DNA from: Microbacterium rhizomatis
GTDB taxonomy: Bacteria; Actinomycetota; Actinomycetes; Actinomycetales; Microbacteriaceae
Reading direction: 5' to 3'
Assembly (NCBI RefSeq): GCF_008710745.1
Contig: NZ_VYSA01000003.1
Location: 186,001 to 250,000, forward strand
DNA length: 64,000 nucleotides
This document shows positions 33,093 to 47,400 of the stretch, one piece after another (positions within the stretch are counted from its first letter, which is position 1; the number at the start of each line of letters is the position of its first letter). The notes under the pieces are model-generated. The model had not been told where the DNA came from and searched no databases. It was given only the letters and a program-made list of their open reading frames with translations. Position numbers and translations under genes: made by a program.

Positions 33093-33626
33093 GTGAGCGC
33101 CGAACTGCTGCTGGGGCTCGGCGGCACCGTCGACGACGAGATCGCGTGGGATGCCGCCGTGCTGGAGGGCGTGGCCCGGTACGACGGCATCCGCGCGCCC
33201 GAGCTCGACGCGTCGGCTCCGGACGAGGCCGCTGAGGCGCTCGCGCGGGTTCGCCCGCTCATTCCGGCGCCCACGCTCGTCGTTCACACGAAGCACTGGG
33301 CGCTGGCGCACGGGGCGGGAGCCGGCCGGTGGCGCGATGCGCTCGAGGGCGCGTCGGCCATGGCCGCCACACGGTTCCGCGTCGGCGACGCGCTCACCGC
33401 CGACGAGTACGAAGCGACCATCGCGCTGCCGCGACAGGGGGCAGCCGTCGCGTTCGCGCGAGCGCTGGAGCGGCGGCTCGGCGATGATGTGGCCGTCGTA
33501 CCGTCCTACTTCCTCGATGTCGCCGCGCCGACCACGATCGGCCTGGGCGACAGCTTCGTCGGGGGTTTCATCGCCTCGCTCGCGCGCGCCGATGCATCCG
33601 CCACGGCCGTCGGCACTGCCTCATGA
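33093..33626 (+). CDS. ADP-dependent glucokinase/phosphofructokinase-like protein, internally shortened
   Basis: A 177-residue protein with both ends of the ADP-dependent sugar kinase family but not its middle. The N-terminus LLGLGGTVDDEIAWD resembles the family's first strand. It then jumps near residue 45-50 to RVRPLIPAPTLVVHTKHWALAHG and the catalytic TTIGLGDSFVGGF with Asp153. Family members are about 400-450 residues, so some 230 are missing in frame. The small lid and much of the sugar site would be gone, making activity doubtful. It overlaps manA by 4 bases. GTG 33093 is preceded by GGAGAGG. Confidence 0.6.
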   Translation: MSAELLLGLGGTVDDEIAWDAAVLEGVARYDGIRAPELDASAPDEAAEALARVRPLIPAPTLVVHTKHWALAHGAGAGRWRDALEGASAMAATRFRVGDALTADEYEATIALPRQGAAVAFARALERRLGDDVAVVPSYFLDVAAPTTIGLGDSFVGGFIASLARADASATAVGTAS

Positions 33627-34663
33627 ACCTGTACGTCCTCGCCTCGAACCGCCCCGCCGCGAGGTTCTACCGCGGGGGTGCGCGCATCGCGGACTTTCGC
33701 GGCGAAGCGCCGTACGGCCCGGATGAGCCCGAGGACTGGGTCGGTTCGGTGACGACCGTGGCCGGCGAGCAGTCCGTGGGTCGGACTGTGCTTCCCGGCG
33801 GATCATCGCTCGCCGAGGCGATCGCCTCGGATCCGCGCGCATGGCTCGGTGATGAGCACGTCACGGCGTTCGGCGCCGACCCGATGCTGCTCGTCAAGCT
33901 GCTCGATGCGGGTCAGCGCCTTCCCGTCCATGCGCATCCGGGCCGGGCATGGGCGTTGGAGCATCTCGGTGCTGCGCACGGCAAGACCGAGGCGTGGTAC
34001 ATCCTCACGCCGGGAACCGTTCATCTCGGCCTCACCGAGAGCATCCCCCGCGACGAGATCGAGCGCATCGTCCGCGTGCAGGACACGACCACCCTTCTCT
34101 CGGCCATGCACCGCATCGACGTGCGGCCCGGCGACACCGTGCATGTTCCTGCGGGAGTGCTCCACGCCATCGGCGCGGGCATCCTGCTCGTGGAACTCCA
34201 GGAACCCGAGGATCTCTCGATCCTCCTCGAGTGGCGCGGGTTCGCCATCGACGGCAGCGCGGCGGGCCACCTGGGGGTGGGATTCGACACGGCTCTGGGC
34301 GCGGTGGAGACGCGGGCCATGAGCATCGACGAGGTCGAGCACCTCATCCATCGCCAGGAGGATTCCTCTCGTCTGCTGCCGGACGAGGCCGCGCCCTACT
34401 TCCGGCTCGAGCGGACCGCCGTCGACGGCCCCGCGCAGCTCGCGCGCGGGTACGCGATCATCGTCGTCCTGGAGGGCGAGGTGACCCTGACCGCCCTCGA
34501 TGAGATGCCTGAGAAGCTCCGCTCGGGATCAACCGTCCTGGTGCCGTATGGCGCAGGAGAGGTGCGGGTCGAGGGTGCCGGCGCGCTCCTGGTGTGCCGG
34601 CCTCCTCTCCCGGGGTCGTCCGGCCGCTCCGCATCGAGGACGACTGTCGCGGGGCGTCGTTAG
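33623..34663 (+). CDS. manA: Mannose-6-phosphate isomerase, class I
   Basis: A 346-residue zinc cupin enzyme that interconverts mannose-6-P and fructose-6-P, feeding GDP-mannose for cell-wall glycans. The metal site is seen in PVHAHPGRAWALEHLGAAHGKTEAWYIL (His-x-His and Glu) and in VPAGVLHAIGAGILLVELQEPEDLSILLEW. The C-terminal beta domain is complete. It is translationally coupled to the shortened sugar-kinase gene. Its TAG stop doubles as part of the probable -10 box of recQ. Confidence 0.92.
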   Translation: MNLYVLASNRPAARFYRGGARIADFRGEAPYGPDEPEDWVGSVTTVAGEQSVGRTVLPGGSSLAEAIASDPRAWLGDEHVTAFGADPMLLVKLLDAGQRLPVHAHPGRAWALEHLGAAHGKTEAWYILTPGTVHLGLTESIPRDEIERIVRVQDTTTLLSAMHRIDVRPGDTVHVPAGVLHAIGAGILLVELQEPEDLSILLEWRGFAIDGSAAGHLGVGFDTALGAVETRAMSIDEVEHLIHRQEDSSRLLPDEAAPYFRLERTAVDGPAQLARGYAIIVVLEGEVTLTALDEMPEKLRSGSTVLVPYGAGEVRVEGAGALLVCRPPLPGSSGRSASRTTVAGRR

Positions 34664-34666
34664 ACT
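34661..34666 (+). promoter_or_regulatory. Putative leaderless -10 box of recQ, overlapping the manA stop codon
   Basis: TAGACT begins with the manA stop and lies 6 bases before the GTG start of recQ. No ribosome binding site is present. Confidence 0.5.
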
Positions 34667-34672
34667 CGCCGG

Positions 34673-36706
<2,034 letters not shown>

Positions 36707-36771
36707 GGGGTTAACGGAGGCGCGAGCGCCGTATCGAGATCCCTCGGGCCGGTGCGCGACGCGGGCTCCGC

Positions 36772-36843
36772 GGATCTCGGTACGCTCGCTGGCGCTCGCT
36801 ACTCGATCAACGAATCGCGCTCCGCGCGAAGAATTCGACGGCA
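36772..36843. repeat. Intergenic repeat, family E copy 1
   Basis: GGATCTCGGTACGC starts the shared stretch, and GATCAACGAATCGCGCT with CGCGCGAAGAATTCG ends it. The same blocks occur at 44294-44362. The unit is GC-rich with GCTCGCT direct repeats between. Confidence 0.65.
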
Positions 36844-36879
36844 CGGGGATCACGCTAAGAAACCAAGCGCTGTTCGGTT

Positions 36880-36885
36880 TACACT
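36880..36885 (+). promoter_or_regulatory. Putative -10 box of a leaderless promoter (GH3 gene)
   Basis: TACACT is 6 bases before ATG 36892 in a locally AT-richer stretch; no ribosome binding site is present. Confidence 0.55.
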
Positions 36886-36891
36886 CGATCC

Positions 36892-38685
36892 ATGAGCAAC
36901 GAAGCCACGACCACCGCTGTCGACGACCGTTATCGCGATGCATCGCTCCCCGTCGAGGAGCGCGTCGAGATCCTCCTGAACCAGATGACGCTCGACGAGA
37001 AGGCCGGGCTGTTCTTCCAGACGATGATCTCGATCGGCCCGGACGGCGAGCTGTCGGACGGCGACCCCGCGTTCAACCTGCCCTCCAACGCGCACTATGT
37101 GCTCGAGCGCTCGATGAACCACTTCAACCTGCTCGGCGTCGCCCCCACCGCCGGCACGATCGCGCGCTGGCACAACAGGCTGCAGGAGCTGGCAGCATCC
37201 ACCCGCCTGGGGATCCCGGTGACGATCTCGACGGATCCGCGGCACGCGTTCAGCGAGAACCCGGGCGCGGCGTTCCTCTCGGGCCCCTTCTCGCAGTGGC
37301 CCGAGCCGCTCGGGCTGGCCGCCACCCGCGATGCGGACCTCGTGCAGGGCTTCGGCGACATCGCGCGACAGGAGTACACCGCCGTCGGCATCCGTGTCGC
37401 ACTGCACCCGCAGGTCGACCTCGCGACCGAGCCGCGCTGGGCGCGAGCTCTGCAGACCTTCGGCGAGGACGCAGACCTGAGCGGCGAACTGGGCGCGGCG
37501 TACGTGCGCGGGTTCCAGGGCGAGTCGTTCGGCGCCGGCTCGGTGTCGACGATGACGAAGCACTTCCCCGGCGGCGGCCCGCAGAAGGACGGCGAAGACC
37601 CGCACTTCGCCTACGGCCGCGAGCAGGTCTACCCCGGCGACAACTTCGAGTACCACCTCAAGCCCTTCGAGGCCGTCTTCGCGGCGGGCGGGCGGCAGAT
37701 CATGCCGTACTACGGGATGCCGGTCGGCACCGAGCACGAGGAGGTGGGGTTCGGCTTCAACAAGTCGGTGCTCACCGGGCTCCTCCGCGAGCGCTTCGGC
37801 TTCGACGGCATCGTCTGCACCGACTGGGGATTGGTGACCGACTCCGAGATCATGGGGCAGCCGTTCCCGGCGCGCGCGTGGGGCGTCGAGGACCTGACCC
37901 CCGCCGAGCGGATCGTCAAGATCCTGGATGCCGGAGCCGACCAGTTCGGCGGCGAGAAGTGCACCGAGCTGCTGATCGAGCTCGTCGAGCAGGGCGTGAT
38001 CACCGAGGAGCGCCTCGACGTCTCGGCCCGCCGCCTGCTGCGTGAGAAGTTCGAGCTCGGACTCTTCGAGAACCCGTACGTCGACGCCGAGGCCGCCGAT
38101 TCGATCGTCGGCTCGGCCGCGTTCCGCGCGGCGGGCGACGCCGCGCAGCGAGCATCCATCACGGTCCTCTCGAACGAGCGGACGGATGCCGGAGCCCCCG
38201 CACTCCCGTTCGCGCGCGGCGCGAAGCTCTACGTCGAAGGCCTCGCCCCTGAGGCCGCGGCCGCGTACGGCGAGGTCGTCGCCACGCCCGCCGAGGCGGA
38301 TGTCGCGATCCTGCGGCTGCAGGCGCCGTTCGAGCAGCGCGACACGATGTTCGAGAACTTCTTCCACGCTGGCTCGCTCGAGTTCCCGGCCGAAGTGCTC
38401 GACCACGTCGCCGAGGTCGCCGCCCAGGTGCCGACGGTGGTGGACGTGTTCCTCGATCGCCCCGCGATCCTCGCCCCGATCGTCGAGTCGGCGGCGGCGG
38501 TCGTGGCGAACTGGGGCGTGAGCCCCGCGGCGCTGCTGGACGTGCTGACCGGCGAGGCCGCGGCCCACGGCAGGCTGCCGTTCGATGTGCCGCGCAGTAT
38601 GGCGGCGGTCGAGGCATCCCGCCCGGACGTGCCCTTCGACACGGCGGACCCGCTCTTCCGCTTCGGGCACGGCCTGACGCTGTGA
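36892..38685 (+). CDS. Glycoside hydrolase family 3 (beta-glycosidase)
   Basis: A 597-residue intracellular GH3 enzyme without a signal peptide. The TIM-barrel domain shows EERVEILLNQMTLDEKAGLF, TRLGIPVTISTDPRHAFSENPG, TMTKHFPGGGPQKDGEDPHFAYG and GFDGIVCTDWGLVTDSEI, in which the TDW Asp near residue 311 is the nucleophile. The alpha/beta sandwich domain (about 415-597) ends with DPLFRFGHGLTL. Likely substrates are beta-glucosides or xylosides; sequence alone does not decide. It is a single gene with its own promoter and a repeat in front. Confidence 0.9.
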   Translation: MSNEATTTAVDDRYRDASLPVEERVEILLNQMTLDEKAGLFFQTMISIGPDGELSDGDPAFNLPSNAHYVLERSMNHFNLLGVAPTAGTIARWHNRLQELAASTRLGIPVTISTDPRHAFSENPGAAFLSGPFSQWPEPLGLAATRDADLVQGFGDIARQEYTAVGIRVALHPQVDLATEPRWARALQTFGEDADLSGELGAAYVRGFQGESFGAGSVSTMTKHFPGGGPQKDGEDPHFAYGREQVYPGDNFEYHLKPFEAVFAAGGRQIMPYYGMPVGTEHEEVGFGFNKSVLTGLLRERFGFDGIVCTDWGLVTDSEIMGQPFPARAWGVEDLTPAERIVKILDAGADQFGGEKCTELLIELVEQGVITEERLDVSARRLLREKFELGLFENPYVDAEAADSIVGSAAFRAAGDAAQRASITVLSNERTDAGAPALPFARGAKLYVEGLAPEAAAAYGEVVATPAEADVAILRLQAPFEQRDTMFENFFHAGSLEFPAEVLDHVAEVAAQVPTVVDVFLDRPAILAPIVESAAAVVANWGVSPAALLDVLTGEAAAHGRLPFDVPRSMAAVEASRPDVPFDTADPLFRFGHGLTL

Positions 38686-38855
38686 CCCTGGGGATGTCGC
38701 GGGTGATGCGGGGGGCGGGGACTGTCGGGAGCGCACAATCGGACGGGGCTACGGGTCCCGAGGGGTTTGTGGGAAGTGTCCATGCACTTTCGGGTGGCGT
38801 TGTGGGACTTCTACCATTGGAGGAACTTCCCTTCTCCGCGTGATGTGAGGATCCC

Positions 38856-40961
38856 ATGACCGACGCCGTCGTTCGTTCCCAGAAGCCCGCCACCAGCAAG
38901 CGCACCCCCGCGGGCGGCGCGGCTCCCACGCCGCACACCGCCGCCGAGGCATCCGAACCGCGCATCCACGTGTCGCAGGTCACCGACATGCTGCTCGGCA
39001 CGTGGGCCGACACGCGGCGCGAGGCGCGCGAGATGATCAAGGATCCGGCGTTCTGGCGCGTCGACGGGCTGAGCATGGACGAGCACCGCGAGCGCGTGCT
39101 CTCGCAGCTGCACCTCCTCGTCGAGCAGGGCGGTGTGCACCGCGCGTTCCCGAAGGAGTACGGCGGCGCCGAGAACAACGGTGCGAACATCGCCGGATTC
39201 GTCGAGCTGGTCGCGGCAGACCCCAGCCTGCAGATCAAGGCGGGCGTGCAGTGGGGTCTGTTCGGCTCGGCCGTGCTGCAGCTCGGCACGAAGGAGCACC
39301 ACGACAAGTGGCTCCCCGGCATCATGAGCCTCGAGATCCCGGGCGCGTTCGCGATGACCGAGACGGGGCACGGATCGGATGTCGCCGCCGCCGGCACCAC
39401 AGCGACGTATGACCCCGAGGCCGAGGAATTCGTCATCCACACGCCGTTCCGGGGCGCATGGAAGGACTACCTCGGCAACGCGGCGGTGCACGGCATCGCG
39501 GCCACTGTGTTCGCGCAGCTCATCACGAACGGCGTGAACCACGGCGTGCACTGCTTCTACGTGCCGCTCCGCGATGAGAACGGCGAGTTCCTGCCCGGTA
39601 TCGGCGGCGAGGACGACGGCCTCAAGGGCGGCCTCAACGGCATCGACAACGGCCGGCTGCACTTCGACCACGTGCGCGTGCCGCGGACGAACCTGCTGAA
39701 CAAGTACGGCGACGTCGCCCCCGACGGCACCTACTCGAGTCACATCTCGAGCCCGGGCCGCCGCTTCTTCACGATGCTCGGCACGCTCGTGCAGGGCCGT
39801 GTGTCGCTCGACGGCTCGGCGGCATGGGCCTCGGCGCTGGGGCTGAACATCGCGATCACGTACGCGAACCAGCGTCGTCAGTTCGACTCCGGTGCGGGCA
39901 CGGACGAGATCGTGCTGCTGGACTACGGAAAGCACCAGCGACGCCTGCTGCCGCGCCTGGCGACGACATACGCGTCGATCTTCGCCCACGACGAGTTCCT
40001 CCAGAAGTTCGACGCGGTCTTCAGCGGTGCCGCCGACACCGACCACGATCGCGAAGACCTCGAGACCCTCGCGGCGGCGCTCAAACCGCTGTCGACCTGG
40101 CACGCGCTGGACACCCTCCAGGAGGCGCGCGAAGCGTGCGGCGGCTCGGGATTCCTCGCCGAGAACCGGCTCGTGGGCCTGCGTGCCGACCTCGATGTGT
40201 ACGCCACATTCGAAGGCGACAACAACGTGCTCCTGCAGCTCGTCGGCAAACGCCTCCTCGCCGATTACGCGAAGCAGTTCAAGGGTGCGGATGCGGCGAA
40301 GCTCGCCAAGTACGCGGTCGGCCAGACCGCCGGCAAGCTCTTCCACGGTGCCGGGCTGCGCCGCCTCGGCCAGGCCGTGGGCGACCTCGGTTCGACCGCG
40401 CGCTCGGTCGAACGCGGGCTCCGCGCCGACCAGCAGCACGAGTTGCTCGCCGGTCGCGTGCAGCAGATGGTCGCTGATGTCGCGGGGCGCCTGCGTCCGG
40501 CATCCAAGCTCTCCAAGACGGAGGCCGCAGCGATCTTCAACGCGAACCAGTCCGAGCTGATCGAGGCAGCGCGCGCACACGGCGAGCTGCTGCAGTGGGA
40601 GGCGTTCACGGATGCGGTCAACTCGATCACCGACCCGGGTACGGCCCACGTGCTGACCTGGCTGCGCGACCTGTTCGGGCTGAGCCTGATCGAGAAGCAC
40701 CTCTCGTGGTACCTCATCAACGGCCGGCTCTCGACGCAGCGTGCGGCCGCCGTGTCGAGCTATATCGATCGGCTGTGCCTGCGCCTGCGTCCGCACGCCC
40801 AGGACCTCGTCGATGCGTTCGGCTACGCGCCCGAGCACGTTCGCGCCTCGATCGCCTCCGGCGCCGAGCAGGCTCGCCAGGACGAGGCAAGGGCCTACTT
40901 CGCCGCGCTTGAGGCCTCTGGCGAGGCCCCGATCTCGGAGAAGGCCGCGGGCAAGCGCTAG
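38856..40961 (+). CDS. Acyl-CoA dehydrogenase/acyl-CoA oxidase-like flavoprotein
   Basis: A 701-residue FAD protein of the acyl-CoA oxidase (ACX) layout. After a 50-residue head, the dehydrogenase core has GAFAMTETGHGSDVAAAGTTATYDPE, VRVPRTNLLNKYGDVAPDG, LVQGRVSLDGSAAWASALGLNIAITYANQRRQF and REACGGSGFLAENRLVGLRADLDVYATFEGDNNVLLQ. The C-terminal helical domain (about 510-701) is the ACX-type extension. Whether it passes electrons to oxygen or to ETF cannot be seen. ATG 38856 has GAGGA about 5 bases upstream. It would start a fatty-acid beta-oxidation cycle. Confidence 0.9.
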   Translation: MTDAVVRSQKPATSKRTPAGGAAPTPHTAAEASEPRIHVSQVTDMLLGTWADTRREAREMIKDPAFWRVDGLSMDEHRERVLSQLHLLVEQGGVHRAFPKEYGGAENNGANIAGFVELVAADPSLQIKAGVQWGLFGSAVLQLGTKEHHDKWLPGIMSLEIPGAFAMTETGHGSDVAAAGTTATYDPEAEEFVIHTPFRGAWKDYLGNAAVHGIAATVFAQLITNGVNHGVHCFYVPLRDENGEFLPGIGGEDDGLKGGLNGIDNGRLHFDHVRVPRTNLLNKYGDVAPDGTYSSHISSPGRRFFTMLGTLVQGRVSLDGSAAWASALGLNIAITYANQRRQFDSGAGTDEIVLLDYGKHQRRLLPRLATTYASIFAHDEFLQKFDAVFSGAADTDHDREDLETLAAALKPLSTWHALDTLQEAREACGGSGFLAENRLVGLRADLDVYATFEGDNNVLLQLVGKRLLADYAKQFKGADAAKLAKYAVGQTAGKLFHGAGLRRLGQAVGDLGSTARSVERGLRADQQHELLAGRVQQMVADVAGRLRPASKLSKTEAAAIFNANQSELIEAARAHGELLQWEAFTDAVNSITDPGTAHVLTWLRDLFGLSLIEKHLSWYLINGRLSTQRAAAVSSYIDRLCLRLRPHAQDLVDAFGYAPEHVRASIASGAEQARQDEARAYFAALEASGEAPISEKAAGKR

Positions 40962-40999
40962 CCCCCCGCATCCCCTCGCTCCTCTTCTCTTTTCTTCTT

Positions 41000-41072
41000 C
41001 TGCGAGACCGGATAGGCGACACGAGACCTGGTGCGTTCGTCACCTTTTCGTGGCGCCCATCCGGTCTCGCAG
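41000..41072. repeat. Intergenic inverted-repeat element, family B
   Basis: Perfect 14-bp arms CTGCGAGACCGGAT and ATCCGGTCTCGCAG flank 45 bases; the pairing extends inward at 4 of 5 positions. It follows the oxidase gene by 38 bases and ends 19 bases before the tag start. Only one copy was found. Confidence 0.65.
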
Positions 41073-41091
41073 GCTTTGGAGGGGACGTAGG

Positions 41092-41673
41092 GTGGGCGAG
41101 GTGAGCAGCGTGCGGGTCGGGGAGGACGGTATCGCGCGGTGCGGGTGGGCCGACAGCGACCCCGAGTACCGCCGGTACCACGACGAGGAGTGGGGAACCG
41201 CCCTGCACGGCGACCGCGCCCTGTTCGAGAAGATGAGCCTCGAGGGCTTCCAGGCCGGGCTGTCGTGGATCACGATCCTGCGCAAGCGCCCGCGGTTCCG
41301 TGAGGTGTTCGCCGGCTTCGACCCCGCAGTGGTCGCCGCGTTCGGGCCCGACGACATCGAGCGGTTGATGGGGGATGCCGGCATCATCCGCAATCGCGCC
41401 AAGATCGAGGCGACGATCTCGAACTCGCGACTGATGCTCGATCTCGAGCCCGGGGAGCTGGACGCGTTGCTCTGGTCGTTCGCGCCCGCTCAGCATCGGC
41501 CGCCCGCGACGTTCGCCGAGGTACCGGCGACCACGCCCGAGTCCGAGGCCATGAGCAAGGCGCTGCGCACGCGCGGGTTCCGCTTCGTCGGCCCGACGAC
41601 GATGTACGCGTTGATGCAGTCCGCCGGCATGGTCGACGACCACGTCGCCGGCTGCTGGCGCGCGCGGCGCTGA
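41092..41673 (+). CDS. tag: DNA-3-methyladenine glycosylase I
   Basis: A 193-residue base-excision enzyme that removes 3-methyladenine from alkylated DNA. The core CGWADSDPEYRRYHDEEWGTALHGDRALFEKMSLEGFQAGLSWITILRKRPRFREVFAGFDP is diagnostic. The zinc ligands are the early Cys and His and the late DDHVAGCW. GTG 41092 is chosen because GGAGGGG is 7 bases upstream; the in-frame GTG 41101 is too far from it. The gene sits between inverted-repeat elements and near other repair genes (recQ, the uvrA-like gene). Confidence 0.93.
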   Translation: MGEVSSVRVGEDGIARCGWADSDPEYRRYHDEEWGTALHGDRALFEKMSLEGFQAGLSWITILRKRPRFREVFAGFDPAVVAAFGPDDIERLMGDAGIIRNRAKIEATISNSRLMLDLEPGELDALLWSFAPAQHRPPATFAEVPATTPESEAMSKALRTRGFRFVGPTTMYALMQSAGMVDDHVAGCWRARR

Positions 41674-41706
41674 GGCCCCGTGGGGCGCCCCCGCGTGCCT
41701 CGCCCC

Positions 41707-41793
41707 GTGCACAACGCAGGATCGACCAGCGCCATCGGGGGCGACACGCCGCGCAGTGGTGCTCGGCGGGCCGGTTGATCCTGCGTTGTGCAC
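41707..41793. repeat. Intergenic inverted-repeat element, family A copy 3
   Basis: The most complete copy. The left arm GTGCACAACGCAGGATCGAC and the right arm ending TTGATCCTGCGTTGTGCAC pair at 20 of 21 positions over a 45-base loop. It lies 33 bases after the tag stop. Confidence 0.85.
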
Positions 41794-41843
41794 CCGGGGC
41801 GGGGGTGAGCAGGGCCGGAGAAGGCGTCGTCGGAGGCGTACGA

Positions 41844-41849
41844 CAGAAT
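41844..41849 (+). promoter_or_regulatory. Putative -10 box of a leaderless promoter (uvrA-like gene)
   Basis: CAGAAT lies 6 bases before ATG 41856, and no ribosome binding site precedes that codon. Confidence 0.45.
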
Positions 41850-41855
41850 GTCGGC

Positions 41856-44216
<2,361 letters not shown>

Positions 44217-44293
44217 TCGCGTTTCGTCTCGCGTCGCTCGCTCGACGAGCGGCTCCGCGGAGCCCCTGGACCGACGTACTGCGCAGATGCGGC

Positions 44294-44362
44294 GGATCTC
44301 GGTACGCGAGCAAGCTCGCACCCCGATCACCGGATCGCGCTGGCGCGCGAAGAATTCGGGGG
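44294..44362. repeat. Intergenic repeat, family E copy 2
   Basis: It shares GGATCTCGGTACGC, GATCACCGGATCGCGCT and GCGCGAAGAATTCG with the copy at 36772, with a shorter middle. The adjacent 44254-44270 also holds a GGCTCCGCGGAGCC palindrome. Confidence 0.65.
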
Positions 44363-44476
44363 CGGGGAAATGTCCCCATCCATAGCACGCCGACGCGCAG
44401 GTTAGTCTGAGAAAGCTCTTAGTCCGTCTCGCTCGCGGATTCCCCACTCTGACGACGACCGAAAGCGCTCCCGCTC

Positions 44477-47400
44477 ATGAAGTCCTTCGCGTGGCTCCGT
44501 GCGCGCCCCAAGGCGCTCGCATCGGCGGGCGTGGTGACCGTCTCGGCGCTCGCCGTGACTCTGATGGCGTTCGTCTACCAGGGGTTCCCGACCACGGAGG
44601 TCGACCTCCACGACGGTGGGGTGTGGGTCACGAAGAAGTCGAGCCTGCTCGTCGGGCACTTCAACCACGTCTCGCAGGTGCTCGACGGCGGCCTGCGCAC
44701 GTCGTCCGATGAGTACGACGTGCTCCAGGCGGGTTCGACCGTGCTGGTGGTCGACGACTCCGCCAGCACCGTGACCACCGTCGACCCGGCGATGGTCGTG
44801 CTCGCCGACTCGGCGCACGTCCCCGCCGGCGCGAAGGTGCTGCTGGGCGGTTCGACCGTCGCCGTCCTCGACCCCGCCTCCGGGTCGCTCTGGGTCGTCC
44901 CGTCGGCCGCGATCGGCTCATTCGCGGTCGAGGGCACCGACCCGACGCTGGAGCTGGGCCCGGATGCGGTGGCCGCCGTCGGCGTCGACGGCGTCGTGCA
45001 CGCGCTGTCGGTGCAGTCCAGCGAGCTCGTCTCGATCGGGCTGGATCCGACGGGCGAGCCGGGCGACCCGTCACGGCGGGGCATCGATCCGGTACCCGCC
45101 GGCGCGAAGGTCGCCGTCACGGCGGTCGGATCGGTCGGGGTCGCGCTCGTGAACGACACGATCGTCACCTCCGACGGAACGAAGACGACGGTCGCCGGAT
45201 CCACCGGCGCCGCCATCCAGCAGCCCTCGGCGGAGGCGACGACCGTGGCGCTGGCAACATCCTCCGCGCTCGTGCAGGTGCCGCTGGACGGGTCGGCGCC
45301 CGCCGAACAGCCCGCGGGCGCGGACGGAACCGCCGCCGACCCCGTGACACTCGCCGGATGCACGTACGCCGCGTGGTCAGGTTCTGCGAAGTTCCTCCGC
45401 GACTGCGCCGGAACGGACGACGACCTCGCCGCGGACATTCCGGGTGCAGATCCGGCATCCGTCCTGCGGTTCCGGCAGAACCGCGACGTCGTGGTGCTCA
45501 ACGACATCGTCGGTGGGGCGGCGTGGATGGCGAGTCAGAGCCTGCAGCGCATCGACAACTGGAACGACATCACGCCCCCGCAGGGCGATACCGACGAAGA
45601 CCAGCAGACGACCGAGGAGACGGTCGAGACGACGCTCCCCGAGCGCACCGACGTCAATACGGTCCCCGTCGCGACCGACGACTCGTTCGGCGTCCGCCCC
45701 GGCCGCACCACGGTGCTGCCTGTGCTCGACAACGACAGCGATGCAGACGGCGATGTGCTGACCGCATCCGTCCCCGATGGAGACCCGCGCCTGGGGCCGG
45801 TGCAGCCGATCAACAACGGCGCGGCGCTGCAGATCTCGGTACCCGCCGACGCCACGGGCTCCGACTCGTTCGGCTACAAGATCGACGACGGCCGAGGCGG
45901 CACGGCCACGGCCACCGTGCGCCTGGCCGTCCACGGGTGGGAGACGAACGCCTCGCCGACGCAGAAGCGCGTGACGACGGTCACGGTGGAGGCCGGCGGC
46001 ACCGTCTCGTACAACGTGCTGCCCGATTGGATCGACCCCGACGGCGACGACGTCTTCCTCAAGGCGGTCACGCCCGCCGCGGGGGACGAGGCCGATTTCA
46101 CCTCCGACGGACGGATCACCTATCGCGCGATCGGCGGCACGCAGGGCCGGAAGGATGTCGCGATCATCGTCTCGGACGGCGACGAGGTCACCGAGGGGGT
46201 CGTGCGCTTCGACGTGCGCCCTGTGGGCTCGACCGTGCCGGTCACGAACGCAGACCATGTGGTCGTGCGCGCCGGTCAGACGGCGACGGTGTCTCCGCTC
46301 GTGAACGACACGAGCTCGAGCGCCGAGCCGCTGCGGCTGACGCGGGTGGACGAGGTCGCGAACGCGACGATCGTGCCGGACTTCGCGAACAAGACCTTCT
46401 CGTTCCTCTCGAGCATTCCCGGCACCTACTACGTGCAGTACCTCGTCGCCGCAGGTGCCAACGCGGTACCGGGACTCGTCCGCGTCGACGTGCTCGACGG
46501 CACCGAGACCGACCTTCCGCCGATCGCCGTCCGCGATGTCGCACTCCTGCCCAGCGGCGGCGAAGTGCTCGTCAACGTGCTCGCCAACGACACCGATCCG
46601 GCAGGAGGCATCCTCGTCGTGCAGTCCGTCACGGTCGACGCGAACGCCGGAGTCGCCGTGTCGGTGCTCAACCACGAGACGCTCCGCATCAGCGATCAGG
46701 CGGCGCTCGCCGCGCAGGTGCGCATCTCGTACCGGATCTCGAACGGGTCGAAGACCGCCGACGGCGAAGTCGTCGTGATCCCCGTGCCCGCACCCGCGCA
46801 GCTGCGCCCGCCCGTCGCCAACGACGACCAGGTCGTGGTGCGCGCCGGCGACGTCGTGACGATCCCGGTGCTGGAGAACGACTATCACCCGAACGGCGAT
46901 ACGCTCCACGTCGCGCCAGACCTCGTGCCTCCGCTGGTGACGGCCGACAAGGGCGAGATGTTCGTCTCGCAGGACACGCTGCGCTTCCGCGCCTCCGACA
47001 CCCCCGGCACCGTGTACGCGACGTACGAGGCGGTCGACAGCACGGGCCAGAAGGATGCCGGCTACGTCACGATCCAGGTGCTGCCCGTCAACGCCGACAC
47101 CAATTCGGCGCCGCGCCCGCGCGACCTGGTCGCCCGCGCGCTGAGCGGATCGAAGGTCCGCATCCCGGTGCCGCTGGACGGCATCGACGCCGACGGCGAC
47201 TCCGTCGCTCTGGTCGGGCTCGCCTCCGCGCCTACGAAGGGCGCGATCTCGGACATCGGCTCGAACTACATCGAGTACGACGCGTTCACCGGTTCCAGCG
47301 GCGTCGACCTCTTCACCTACCGCGTCCGCGACCGGCTCGGCAAAGAGGCGACGGCCACCGTGCGGGTCGGCATCGCGCCGCCCGAGGCCGCGAACCAGGC

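Noticed and set aside
41707..41793. Family A element as an ordinary terminator only
   Set aside because: The arms are 45-57 bases apart with unrelated loops and are repeated nearly identically at distant sites, which ordinary terminators do not show.
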